Notes: generated by a model not told the origin, from the letters alone. Counted from the stretch's first letter, positions 1 through 6,988 are shown. The stretch: 10,284 bases of DNA from Nitrospirota bacterium (GCA_024275775.1 JAJRYM010000224.1:1-10284), one strand, 5' to 3'. Numbers and translations are program-made.

Positions 1-631
1 GCGTATCGGAAAGGAAAATAGCGTTATTGTAACTTTTGCTCATTTTACGCCCGTCCAGACCGGGCAGTTTCCGCACCTTGGCCATCTTCCCTTCCGGCTC
101 AACGAAAACCTTTTTACCGTAGATATCGTGGAAACGCCTCACTATCTCCCGCGTAAGCTCCAGATGCGGAAGCTGGTCTATACCCACAGGCACGAAATCG
201 GCTTTGTAAATTATTATGTCCGCCGCCTGCAGAACGGGATACCCGAGAAAACCGAAGGTATAGAGATTGCGGTCCTTTACCTGCTCCAGTTTTTCTTTGT
301 AGGACGGCACCCGCTCAAGCCATGGAAGCGGGGTGAGCATTCCGAGCAGTACGTTAAGCACGGCATGTTCGGGCACAAGCGACTGCACGAAAAGAGTTGA
401 TTTTTCCGGGTCGAGCCCGGCCGCAAGCCAGTTGATGCCGATATCCAGCATGTTGTTACGCAGTTCGCCGGTATCCTGATAGTTGGTGGTGAGGGCGTGC
501 CAATCGGCCACGAAATAAAAGCAGTCGTACTCCTCCTGCATCTTCACCCAGTTTTCCAGCGCTCCGAGGAGGTTCCCCAGATGGAGATTTCCCGAAGACT
601 GCATACCGCTTAAAACACGTTTTTTCTTCAT
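1..631 (-). CDS. trpS: Tryptophanyl-tRNA synthetase, N-terminal 210 residues (3' end outside window)
   Basis: Charges tRNA-Trp with tryptophan using ATP, in the cytoplasm. The frame opens at ATG 631-629 and stays open to the window edge, so the C-terminal part is missing. It begins MKKKRVLSGMQSSGNLHLGN; HLGN (residues 17-20) is the class I HIGH signature in the form typical of TrpRS, preceded by the GMQSSG variant of the family's GxxPSG motif. KMSKS is intact at residues 196-200, just before the edge. FVADWHALT and the GYPVLQAADI-like core are also family hallmarks. The start ATG overlaps the TGA of the upstream protease gene (ATGA), which implies translational coupling and one transcript. 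An M50 protease followed by trpS is, from memory, a recurring order in Desulfobacterota-like genomes. Function is secure; only the length is unknown. Confidence 0.97.
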   Translation of the reverse strand, partial: MKKKRVLSGMQSSGNLHLGNLLGALENWVKMQEEYDCFYFVADWHALTTNYQDTGELRNNMLDIGINWLAAGLDPEKSTLFVQSLVPEHAVLNVLLGMLTPLPWLERVPSYKEKLEQVKDRNLYTFGFLGYPVLQAADIIIYKADFVPVGIDQLPHLELTREIVRRFHDIYGKKVFVEPEGKMAKVRKLPGLDGRKMSKSYNNAIFLSDT

Positions 632-1440
632 ATAAGCACACCCACTATTTTAGTAATCATGGGCCATATAACCCTGTTGGTTACCCCAAACGGGTTGAAC
701 ATTATAATAACAATCAGGATTAGCAGGCCGTACTTTTCAAGCTTTGAATAAATAACCGCTTGGCGCGCAGGCAGAAGCCCCGCCACGATTCTGCCGCCGT
801 CCGCCGGAGGTATTGGGATGAGATTGATAACCCCCAGCACGACGTTAAGGATAACGGAATAAAAAAGCATCCCGACAATCGGAAAAAGAATCATGGAAAA
901 TTCAGGCGGCTTGAGCTGTCTGTATATATATTCGATATAGGAATTAACCTCCGGGTACGCTAACGCCAGCAGATGAATTATCCCGGCGCTGATAACGGCC
1001 AGCAGAAAATTCGTTGCCGGCCCGGCGGCGGCCACCCACACCATATCCTCTTTGGGACGGCGCAAATTGAGGAAATTAACCGGCACAGGCTTTGCGAACG
1101 CAAACAGCATTCCCGTGGATATGAAGAAAAGAAACGGCATGAGAACCGTGCCGAACGGGTCTATGTGTGCAATCGGGTTTAGGGTGAGCCTGCCCATATC
1201 CCTCGCGGTGCTGTCGCCCTTCAGCCAGGCTACGTAGCCGTGGGCGATTTCGTGCAGAACAATAGCCGCCACAAGAGGCAACGCCATTACGGCTATTATT
1301 TGCAGACTGGAAAACTGGCTTGCTGAGTGCATCGGGGCAGAATAAAGGATGAAATCCGGTTTGTCATTTATTTGTTGATACTCAGTTCGGCGCACAACCA
1401 AAAACTGTTTTCGGTTTTCTCTCTCTTTCTTCATCATCAC
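628..1440 (-). CDS. Site-2 protease family (M50) intramembrane zinc metalloprotease
   Basis: Polytopic inner-membrane protein predicted to cut substrates within or near the membrane. HEIAH at residues 63-67 is the HExxH zinc site. NLIPIPPADGG (about 206-216) is the second conserved motif and carries the third zinc ligand, Asp214; the family usually has PPLDGG. Hydrophobic segments lie near 47-62, 97-117, 133-160, 183-208 and 237-250. No PDZ domain is present, so it is the short M50B form and not RseP. The start is uncertain: three ATGs in a row (1440-1432) follow an AAGG at 1444-1441, best spaced (8 bases) for the third. Met37 (1332) is the only other ATG giving the usual family length, but has no visible ribosome site. 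The gene is divergent from lptE and overlaps trpS by 4 bases. Substrate unknown. Confidence 0.9.
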   Translation of the reverse strand: MMMKKERENRKQFLVVRRTEYQQINDKPDFILYSAPMHSASQFSSLQIIAVMALPLVAAIVLHEIAHGYVAWLKGDSTARDMGRLTLNPIAHIDPFGTVLMPFLFFISTGMLFAFAKPVPVNFLNLRRPKEDMVWVAAAGPATNFLLAVISAGIIHLLALAYPEVNSYIEYIYRQLKPPEFSMILFPIVGMLFYSVILNVVLGVINLIPIPPADGGRIVAGLLPARQAVIYSKLEKYGLLILIVIIMFNPFGVTNRVIWPMITKIVGVLI

Positions 1441-1464
1441 CTTAAAAATCGGCTAAAATCAGAG

Positions 1465-1485
1465 AAAAGGAGAACAAAGAAAATT
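1465..1485 (+). promoter_or_regulatory. Ribosome binding site and putative ATT start of lptE
   Basis: AAGGAG at 1467-1472 is a strong SD sequence. No in-frame ATG, GTG or TTG lies within the next 40 bases. The in-frame codons after it are ACA, AAG, AAA, ATT (1483-1485), ACG. ATT is 10 bases from the SD and starts a standard lipoprotein signal peptide. ATT is a known rare start codon (infC in E. coli). The SD is seen directly; use of ATT is inferred. Confidence 0.55.
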
Positions 1486-1989
1486 ACGAGATTACTTTTT
1501 CTGGCGGGTCTGTTGCTTAGCGCGGCCTCATGCGGTTACACCATGTCGGGGCAATCAACCGGACTACTGCCGGAAATACAAACCATCGCTCTGCCGGTAC
1601 TGACCAACGAATCGCTTGAACCGAACATCGAATCGGCCATCACGCACGGCATCATCGAAGAATTTTTAAAGGACGGGCGCCTTAAGATAGTACCCGAAAA
1701 CATGGCGGACGCGGTTCTGAGCGGCATCATCACAAGATACCGGCGCGAGGCCATAACTTTCGATTCCGATTTCAACGTCACTTCCTACCGGACCTACACT
1801 ACAATCAACTTCAAAATGCGGGAGAAGGTAGGCAAAAAGACGGAATACAGTTTTGTTATATTCGACCAGGTTGATTACGGTGTGACATCCTCGCTGGCCG
1901 CCACGGAGACCGCAAGAGCGGTTGGGCTGGAGATACTCGGCAAACTTGTGGGTCAGAAAATTATCGGCACTCTGCTTGAAAGGTTTTAA
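1483..1989 (+). CDS. lptE: LPS-assembly lipoprotein LptE-like, putative ATT start
   Basis: Outer-membrane lipoprotein that plugs the LptD barrel and helps insert lipopolysaccharide in the outer leaflet. From ATT 1483 the product is 168 residues, normal for the family. Residues 2-17 read TRLLFLAGLLLSAASC: a short basic start, a hydrophobic core and a lipobox ending in Cys17 (codon 1531-1533). CGY directly after cleavage is the LptE hallmark. The rest matches the pattern seen in delta-type LptE: LLPEIQTIALPVLTNES, then an acidic helix ending in EFLKDGRL, then ADAVLSGIITRYRREAITFD. The open frame extends back to GTG 1327, but that adds over 50 residues before the signal peptide, lies antisense to the protease gene and has no ribosome site there. 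hflX follows directly. Family call is good; start is inferred. Confidence 0.82.
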   Translation: MTRLLFLAGLLLSAASCGYTMSGQSTGLLPEIQTIALPVLTNESLEPNIESAITHGIIEEFLKDGRLKIVPENMADAVLSGIITRYRREAITFDSDFNVTSYRTYTTINFKMREKVGKKTEYSFVIFDQVDYGVTSSLAATETARAVGLEILGKLVGQKIIGTLLERF

Positions 1990-1992
1990 ATA
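1978..1992 (+). promoter_or_regulatory. Ribosome binding site and putative ATA start of hflX
   Basis: GAAAGG at 1978-1983, inside the last codons of lptE, is followed 6 bases later by ATA (1990-1992), the codon right after the lptE stop TAA. Conserved HflX sequence begins a few residues on (VHGKTIGL, then LERLYRRKIP). No ATG, GTG or TTG occurs in this frame until GTG 2152. The motif spacing is observed; ATA initiation is inferred. Confidence 0.5.
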
Positions 1993-3630
1993 GCACACTC
2001 GGTTCACGGAAAGACGATCGGCCTGAGCGCTTCCGATAAAAAAAGCCTCGAACGGTTATACCGGCGTAAAATACCGGCGGACAGGTTCATCACCGACGAT
2101 ATTCTCCTGTACCTTACCAAGATATCAAAGGCGCTCGGCAGGCAGGTAGGCGTGCTGATAGACCGGAAAGGGAAAATAACCCACGTCATTCTTGGCGACG
2201 ACCGCCAGATAGTCATTCCGGAAATAAGGTGGCGCAGGACGGGAAGCAGGCGGCTTGTGGGACTTCGTTGCATACATACCCATCTAAAGAAGGAAGGATT
2301 CACGCGGGACGATATTAACGACCTCATGCTGTTGAGGCTGGACGCGATGTCGGTTATCGACGTTACGCCGGACGGCGCTCCCGAAAGAATCATACTGGGG
2401 CATCTTTCCACCGAAACGGAAAACGGCTACTTTCTGCATGAATCGACAGCGCTCAGGAAAGCGCAGGAATATTACCGAGGCCTGATAAAAAATATAGAAG
2501 CGGAGCTGGAAAAAATATCGCCGGCGGCGCCTCTGGAAGGGGAACGGACAGGGCTTTTAATCCATGTTTCCAACCTGTCGCAGGAACGGATGGAGTCATC
2601 GCTCAACGAGCTTGAACAGCTCGCGAGAACGGCGGGAATCAGCGTTGTTGAACGGGTGGTGCAGAGAAGGGAAAAACCGGACCCGCACTACCTTATGGGC
2701 AAAGGAAAGCTCAGGGAGTTCATGATTAAGGCGCTTTCACACGGAATCAACCTCGTTATATTCGACGCCGAGCTTCTTCCATCCCAGATAAAGGCCATTT
2801 CCGATTTTACGGATATCGAAGTGATGGACAGAACTCAGATTATCCTTTCGATTTTCCAGAAACGCGCACATAACAGAGACGGCAAAGTGCGAGTGGCGCT
2901 TGCCCAGATGCGGTATTTACTGCCGAGGCTAGGCGCGAAAGAAACCGCGCTTTCCCTAATAAGAGGAGGCATCGGATTGAAGGGACCCGGCGAAACGACT
3001 GCCAAAGTGGCGCGAAGGCATCTGGAACAGAGAATAAAAAAACTTGAAAAAGAGCTCGAAGAGCTCAAACGCAAAAGGGTGGTTAAAAGAAAAGCCAGAG
3101 TAAGGTCGGCAATAAAAACCGTCTCCATCATCGGCTATACCAACGCGGGCAAATCCACGCTTCTCAACCGGCTTACCGGAAGCAGTCAGTTCGTGGAAGA
3201 CCTCCTCTTCGCCACGCTCAACCCCGCCACCCGGCGGTTAAGACTGCCGTCAGGGACGCGAGTGGTGGTAAGCGACACCGTTGGCCTTATCAGGGATATG
3301 CCGAAAGCTGTGGAAGGTGTTTTCAGAGCCACGTTTGAGGAGTTGGCTGAATCGCATCTTCTTATTCATCTTGTGGATATCTCCAGCCCCGAATTTGAAA
3401 ACCATATAAGTACGGTGAAAAAAATACTGGTAGAAACCGGCACCGGCGATGTTCCGGCGCTGATGGTTTTCAACAAGATGGATATGGCAGATACGGCTGA
3501 CTGGCGCGCCATTTGCCGGCGCTTCGATGCTATAGCCGTATCCGCCAAAGAAGAAACCGGAATAGCCTCATTGCTGGAAAAAATCGAAAGTGAAATAAAC
3601 AGCCCCGAACAAGCCGGCTTCAGTAGTTAA
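1990..3630 (+). CDS. hflX: Ribosome-associated GTPase HflX (long N-terminal form, putative ATA start)
   Basis: GTPase that binds the 50S subunit and splits stalled or stress-arrested 70S ribosomes. From ATA 1990 it is 546 residues. G1 GYTNAGKST is at 382-390, a threonine-containing switch follows (ATLNPATRRL), G3 DTVG at 429-432, G4 NKMD at 495-498 and the G5 region SAKEETG at 518-524. The HflX-specific N-terminal domain and lysine/glutamate-rich coiled coil (about 340-375) precede the G domain, with GGIGLKGPGET before the coil. The first canonical start is GTG 2152 (residue 55; 492-residue product), but residues 6-54 (VHGKTIGL, LERLYRRKIP, then into RQVGVLIDRKG) match the N-terminus I know from long HflX proteins of Desulfobacterota, so the upstream segment is probably translated. 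It is in frame with lptE, separated only by TAA. The 3' end overlaps the convergent propeller gene by 11 bases. Confidence 0.93.
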   Translation: MAHSVHGKTIGLSASDKKSLERLYRRKIPADRFITDDILLYLTKISKALGRQVGVLIDRKGKITHVILGDDRQIVIPEIRWRRTGSRRLVGLRCIHTHLKKEGFTRDDINDLMLLRLDAMSVIDVTPDGAPERIILGHLSTETENGYFLHESTALRKAQEYYRGLIKNIEAELEKISPAAPLEGERTGLLIHVSNLSQERMESSLNELEQLARTAGISVVERVVQRREKPDPHYLMGKGKLREFMIKALSHGINLVIFDAELLPSQIKAISDFTDIEVMDRTQIILSIFQKRAHNRDGKVRVALAQMRYLLPRLGAKETALSLIRGGIGLKGPGETTAKVARRHLEQRIKKLEKELEELKRKRVVKRKARVRSAIKTVSIIGYTNAGKSTLLNRLTGSSQFVEDLLFATLNPATRRLRLPSGTRVVVSDTVGLIRDMPKAVEGVFRATFEELAESHLLIHLVDISSPEFENHISTVKKILVETGTGDVPALMVFNKMDMADTADWRAICRRFDAIAVSAKEETGIASLLEKIESEINSPEQAGFSS

Positions 3631-4474
3631 GCGTAAACGCCCGGTTTCCGTTGAACGAAGGAACGAGTATCAGCCTTTTTTTTCTATCCAGCGATATGTC
3701 GGCCGGTGTTACAAGATTGCGCGATACGGTTTTGATTTTACCCTGTGGCGACATGCGGTAAATTTTTCCGCCGCTGAAACTTGAAAAGAAAATATTTCCC
3801 GCATCATCGAAATCCACGCCGTCGAGATTTGCGGCCATCTCCCGGCTTGCCGGCTTCAGCCTGCCTTGCATATCCACGCTGTACAGCCTGCCGGAATCCC
3901 ACGTGACGAGCAAAAATTTTCGGCCGCGCGGCAAGAAAACAAGCCCGTTTGGGGAACCAAGCTCCTCACCTTCGGCGAAAACATCGGCCTTCCCGCTTGA
4001 GGGGTCTATTCTGAATATGCGGTTGGTTCCCATATCGGTAACGTAAATTCTGCCTTGTGAATCGGCGGCAAGGTCATTAAGGAATTTAGGAGAAAAAGAG
4101 GTGAGATTGAAATCGGCCGACTTGCGCCCGGTTGATTTGTTGAAACCTCTCACGTGATCGATATCCGACACATACAGGTTTTCCCCAAGCAGTAGCAGGC
4201 CCTTGGGGGCGTTGAGCGCAACTCCGGTGCCCCCTTTTATGAATTTAAGCTCTGCAACCGATCCGTCAGGATTAAGTCTGGTTATGAAACCGGCCCCGTT
4301 CTTTTCGGTCGGCCCGCCGTTTACGTTCGATATGAAATAGCGGCCCGTGGAATAATCCACGATAAAACTTTCCGGCACGGCAAGCCCTTGCACCTCAAAA
4401 GCCGAAGCGGCGGCGCACGTCCAGATGATTGCCGACACAAGCAGGAAAAGTTTGCTACCCGCGCCCATTTGCAT
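3620..4474 (-). CDS. Exported six-bladed beta-propeller protein, SMP-30/gluconolactonase-like
   Basis: A 284-residue protein with a clear signal peptide: Lys8, hydrophobic core 9-19, and AASA before Phe26 as the likely cleavage site, so it should act in the periplasm or outside. Six repeats of about 40 residues each follow a pattern like GLxxDxxGxxYVTDxxxxxIxRxDPxxG (for example 133-161 and 217-245), as in SMP-30/Gluconolactonase/LRE propellers. Residues at the family's metal-ligand positions appear kept: Glu35 (PES), Asn133 (LND), Asn176 (PNG) and Asp218 (DGVD). A lactonase is therefore possible, but the substrate cannot be read from sequence; NHL-type binding propellers look similar. ATG 4474-4472 follows the gspB stop by two bases, with GAG five bases upstream, so it is translated as the third gene of the gspAB operon. 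Confidence 0.8.
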   Translation of the reverse strand: MQMGAGSKLFLLVSAIIWTCAAASAFEVQGLAVPESFIVDYSTGRYFISNVNGGPTEKNGAGFITRLNPDGSVAELKFIKGGTGVALNAPKGLLLLGENLYVSDIDHVRGFNKSTGRKSADFNLTSFSPKFLNDLAADSQGRIYVTDMGTNRIFRIDPSSGKADVFAEGEELGSPNGLVFLPRGRKFLLVTWDSGRLYSVDMQGRLKPASREMAANLDGVDFDDAGNIFFSSFSGGKIYRMSPQGKIKTVSRNLVTPADISLDRKKRLILVPSFNGNRAFTLNY

Positions 4475-4476
4475 GT

Positions 4477-5277
4477 TTACTCAAGTTTGAGAACGATCAT
4501 CGAGTTGCCCTTCAGAAGGATGACTTTTGAAATTTCTATCACCTCTACCGTGTAGCCTTTGAAAGTATCTTTCACTTTTACCAGACGGTTTTTCCCATCC
4601 CGCCTGTCGCGTATCATGGCGGATCGTTTGCCGATATCGGAATGAAACAGAATCCCTTCCAGCACAAGCCTGCTTGTGCGCACAAGAGTGGGAGGTTTCG
4701 GTTTTGAAGGCGCAACCGTGAGAACGGCTTTTGCCTGCCTCTGTTCCGTCGAAGGCTGTTTTGCTGTTTTTTTCGCTTTCGGGGCAATTCGCGTTACGGC
4801 GGGGGGTGTTGCCGCCGTTCTCTTTTCTACTTTTTTTATGCTTCTTTCGGTTATCGACGCTAAAGATTTAGCCGCAGACGGTTCTGTTTGGGCGACTGCC
4901 TGAGGAGTTTTAGAGACTTCTGTGGAAGAAGTGGAAGGCGCATGCCCGGTTATGGGCGATGCGGTTGGAATGCCGGGTTTCAATCCGGCGGTGGGAACCT
5001 TGCCGGGTTTAACGGCGCCTGCCGGAGCCGTGGCCGCCCTATGCGATTTTTTGCCTCCCGGAAAAGGAGGAACGGAAAAATTCGTATATCGGTCGAGCAA
5101 AAACCAGACGGCCATACTAGACACCATCAGGGCCGTTAAACCCACGAGAAATCTGTTCGGGCGCGGAGCCGGAGAACCTTTACCGTCTTTTTTGTGTATA
5201 AGCTGATCCAGCTCGACCGGGGAAGGTTCCTTCCGTTCCTTCTCCACTTTGCGGAGAGCGTCAAGAATGAAACTCAT
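4477..5277 (-). CDS. gspB: General secretion pathway protein B (GspB/ExeB-like)
   Basis: Inner-membrane partner of GspA in type II secretion; the pair helps insert or place the secretin through the peptidoglycan. The opening MSFILDALRKVEKERK is the diagnostic GspB/ExeB/PulB cytoplasmic motif (usually MSYILDALRKSExER). One membrane segment lies at residues 43-61. A long low-complexity periplasmic linker rich in Ala, Pro, Lys and Thr runs from about 65 to 198, suited to crossing the periplasm or cell wall. The C-terminal domain, about 200-266 (RLVLEGILFHSDIGKRSAMI through GNSMIVLKLE), fits the T2SS GspB C-terminal domain. It lies 15 bases after gspA and two bases before the propeller gene. The ribosome site is weak (GGAA about 7 bases before the ATG). 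No other gsp genes are in the window, so a pilus or other secretin system remains possible. Confidence 0.88.
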   Translation of the reverse strand: MSFILDALRKVEKERKEPSPVELDQLIHKKDGKGSPAPRPNRFLVGLTALMVSSMAVWFLLDRYTNFSVPPFPGGKKSHRAATAPAGAVKPGKVPTAGLKPGIPTASPITGHAPSTSSTEVSKTPQAVAQTEPSAAKSLASITERSIKKVEKRTAATPPAVTRIAPKAKKTAKQPSTEQRQAKAVLTVAPSKPKPPTLVRTSRLVLEGILFHSDIGKRSAMIRDRRDGKNRLVKVKDTFKGYTVEVIEISKVILLKGNSMIVLKLE

Positions 5278-5292
5278 CTGCCGTTCCGTATT

Positions 5293-6915
5293 TTAAGAAA
5301 TGCGGGGTATTGTATGAGCGCCAAGCTGTTTGTAAAGATGGATTTTGGTTAATGAGTCCAAAACGCCGGTTGCTTTTATCCTCTTGTCGGCTTGAAAACG
5401 ATAAACCGCGTCCGCAGTCTTCTCCTCGAACCTGCCTTTCGGCGCCGATCCCAAATAGCCCAGCTTCTTCAGGCTCTCCTGCAACCATACAACCGATTTC
5501 CCCCTGTCGCCTTTTTTCAACATGCCCGGCATTTTGTGGAAATCCCGCCAGAATATCCAGGCTTTGCCGGCTTTCCAGTTTTTCTCAACCCACAGCCTGG
5601 CGAGAGATCTCCTGCCTTCGGCGTCTATCGCTATTCTTTCGCCCAGCGTTCCCAGAACAGGCACAAAACCGGGCTTGCCTTCGCTGTTTTCAACTTCAAT
5701 AACCGCCGGATAATCCGTTTCCAGAAGAGAAGGAAAACTGAATTCACTTTCATAACATTTAAGATTCCGTTTTTCGGCCATTTCCTCGAAGGAGCTGGAT
5801 TGCTCGGCCGCCGAAACGGGATTTTCAACCTGCCAGGCAGTTAATACGGCGTTTACAGCATTAATATTTGCCTTTTCATCGAACAGCCTTCTTATGCCTT
5901 CGCGCGAAACTATTTCCCGTACGCTAAGACTTCCGTTTTCCACGGAACTTACCGCAACGGTAGGAATGATATTATTCGCGGAAGCAATCGTAGCCGCCAT
6001 ATCCGTGAAAAGGAACTCCGTGGAGATAAAAATTCCCAAAACAAATACCAGCGCCGGAGCAAGGAAGCGCATAGATTTCGGCGCCGGGCGCAAACCGCTT
6101 GTTTCACTCACGCAACGCCTCGTATGCCAGAGGGTAATTCTCATCGAACTGAGGGAATAGGCCGCCAATAGGGCCCGGTCGCAAACTATGTTGGTAAGCC
6201 TGGGAACTCCTCTTGTAATAAGATAAATGTATATCAGCGACGGCCATGTGAATATTTTCATCAGGTGCTTGCCGCCGGCTACGCTAAGCCTGTGCCTTAT
6301 GTAGCCGACCATCTCCCTGAACGACAGCGGAGTAAGGTAGCACCTTACGGATATTCGCTGGTTGAGCTGGCGAAGCGATTTGCTCGCAAGCATGACGGAC
6401 AGTTCCGGCTGGCCGACAAGGATAATCTGAATAAGTTTTTGGGTTTCGGTTTCAAGGTTTGAAATCAGTCTTACCTGTTCGAGAATTGAAGGCGCAAGAT
6501 TCTGGGCTTCATCAATAAGAAGAATTACAGACCGCCCCGCCTTTTTCTCTGCCAGAAGGAAATCAACCAGTATTTGATGAAGCTCGTTCCGGCCTGCCGA
6601 ATCATGCTTCAATCCAAGCTCTCTGTTTATCGTCTGATACAGCTCAAGGGAATCGACATTAGGATTATAGATATATGCTATCCGGTATTTATCCTTTAAG
6701 CGGTTGATGTAGTTAACGAAAATCCGGCAAATGGTTGTTTTACCCGTACCGACCTCACCCGTAACAACGGCAAACCCCACTTCTTCTTTTACGGTGTACA
6801 GCAGTTCGGCGATTGTAGTGAGCGTTTTATTATGATTTTCGCTCATATACAGATATTTCGGGTCCGGCGTAAGCTTGAAAGGCTTTTCCTTGAGATTAAA
6901 ATATTCCGTGTACAT
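5293..6915 (-). CDS. gspA: General secretion pathway protein A (ExeA-like AAA ATPase with peptidoglycan-binding domain)
   Basis: ATPase of the GspAB complex. Residues 1-270 form the cytoplasmic AAA domain: the ExeA-type start MYTEYFNLKEKPFKLTPDP, Walker A GEVGTGKT at 53-60, Walker B ILLIDEAQNL at 131-140, then GQPEL (169-173), LNQRI (184-188) and GVPRLTNIVCDRALLAAY (236-253). One membrane segment at about 283-304 puts the rest in the periplasm. Residues 340-458 resemble the non-catalytic C39-peptidase-like module of longer GspA proteins (YPAVIEVENSEGKPGFVPVLG, and AWIFWRDFH as the usual LLW+P end). A PG_binding_1 domain fills 466-530 (LKKGDRGKSVVWLQESLKKLGYLG, GRFEEKTADAVYRFQ). At 540 residues it is full length. 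First gene of the gspA-gspB-propeller operon; a candidate promoter lies upstream. Related families are MshM and other secretin-assembly ATPases. Confidence 0.92.
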   Translation of the reverse strand: MYTEYFNLKEKPFKLTPDPKYLYMSENHNKTLTTIAELLYTVKEEVGFAVVTGEVGTGKTTICRIFVNYINRLKDKYRIAYIYNPNVDSLELYQTINRELGLKHDSAGRNELHQILVDFLLAEKKAGRSVILLIDEAQNLAPSILEQVRLISNLETETQKLIQIILVGQPELSVMLASKSLRQLNQRISVRCYLTPLSFREMVGYIRHRLSVAGGKHLMKIFTWPSLIYIYLITRGVPRLTNIVCDRALLAAYSLSSMRITLWHTRRCVSETSGLRPAPKSMRFLAPALVFVLGIFISTEFLFTDMAATIASANNIIPTVAVSSVENGSLSVREIVSREGIRRLFDEKANINAVNAVLTAWQVENPVSAAEQSSSFEEMAEKRNLKCYESEFSFPSLLETDYPAVIEVENSEGKPGFVPVLGTLGERIAIDAEGRRSLARLWVEKNWKAGKAWIFWRDFHKMPGMLKKGDRGKSVVWLQESLKKLGYLGSAPKGRFEEKTADAVYRFQADKRIKATGVLDSLTKIHLYKQLGAHTIPRIS

Positions 6916-6947
6916 GATTTGCCCGCGCCCTTAAAGTTCTCTCAACA

Positions 6948-6986
6948 AATACATTACAGTCCGTCACCCTTAAAAAATAATGTATT
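6948..6986. repeat. Perfect 9-bp inverted repeat downstream of gspA promoter (possible operator)
   Basis: AATACATTA at 6948-6956 is matched by its exact complement TAATGTATT at 6978-6986, with 21 bases between and 30 bases centre to centre, close to three helical turns. The right arm touches the -10 box of the gspA promoter and would span the start of transcription. Only part of that arm would be transcribed, which favours a DNA operator over an RNA hairpin. The region is AT-rich, so chance is not excluded. Confidence 0.4.
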
Positions 6987-6988
6987 GA

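Noticed and set aside
1454..1459. TAAAAT as a -10 box for lptE
   Set aside because: It would put the transcription start on the ribosome site, and no -35-like hexamer sits 16-18 bases upstream, so the promoter probably lies inside the protease coding region, where I could not pick a site.
1327..1482. Extension of lptE back to GTG 1327
   Set aside because: It is antisense to the protease N-terminus, has no ribosome site, and would place over 50 residues before a standard lipoprotein signal peptide.
2004..2411. 135-codon minus-strand open frame opposite hflX
   Set aside because: Mirror of the HflX N-terminal coding frame with no recognisable domain. Conservation lies on the plus strand.
4676..5206. 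Plus-strand frames opposite the gspB linker
   Set aside because: The Ala/Pro/Lys-rich linker produces open frames on the other strand by composition; no motif is present.
5261..5488. 75-codon minus-strand frame across the gspA-gspB junction
   Set aside because: It overlaps the peptidoglycan-binding domain of gspA in another frame, has no ribosome site and low-complexity composition. The gspA frame itself is intact, so there is no frameshift to explain.
5310..5844. Plus-strand open frames opposite the gspA 3' half (130 and 150 codons)
   Set aside because: Shadow frames rich in Arg, Pro and Phe with no domain. The real coding strand is minus.
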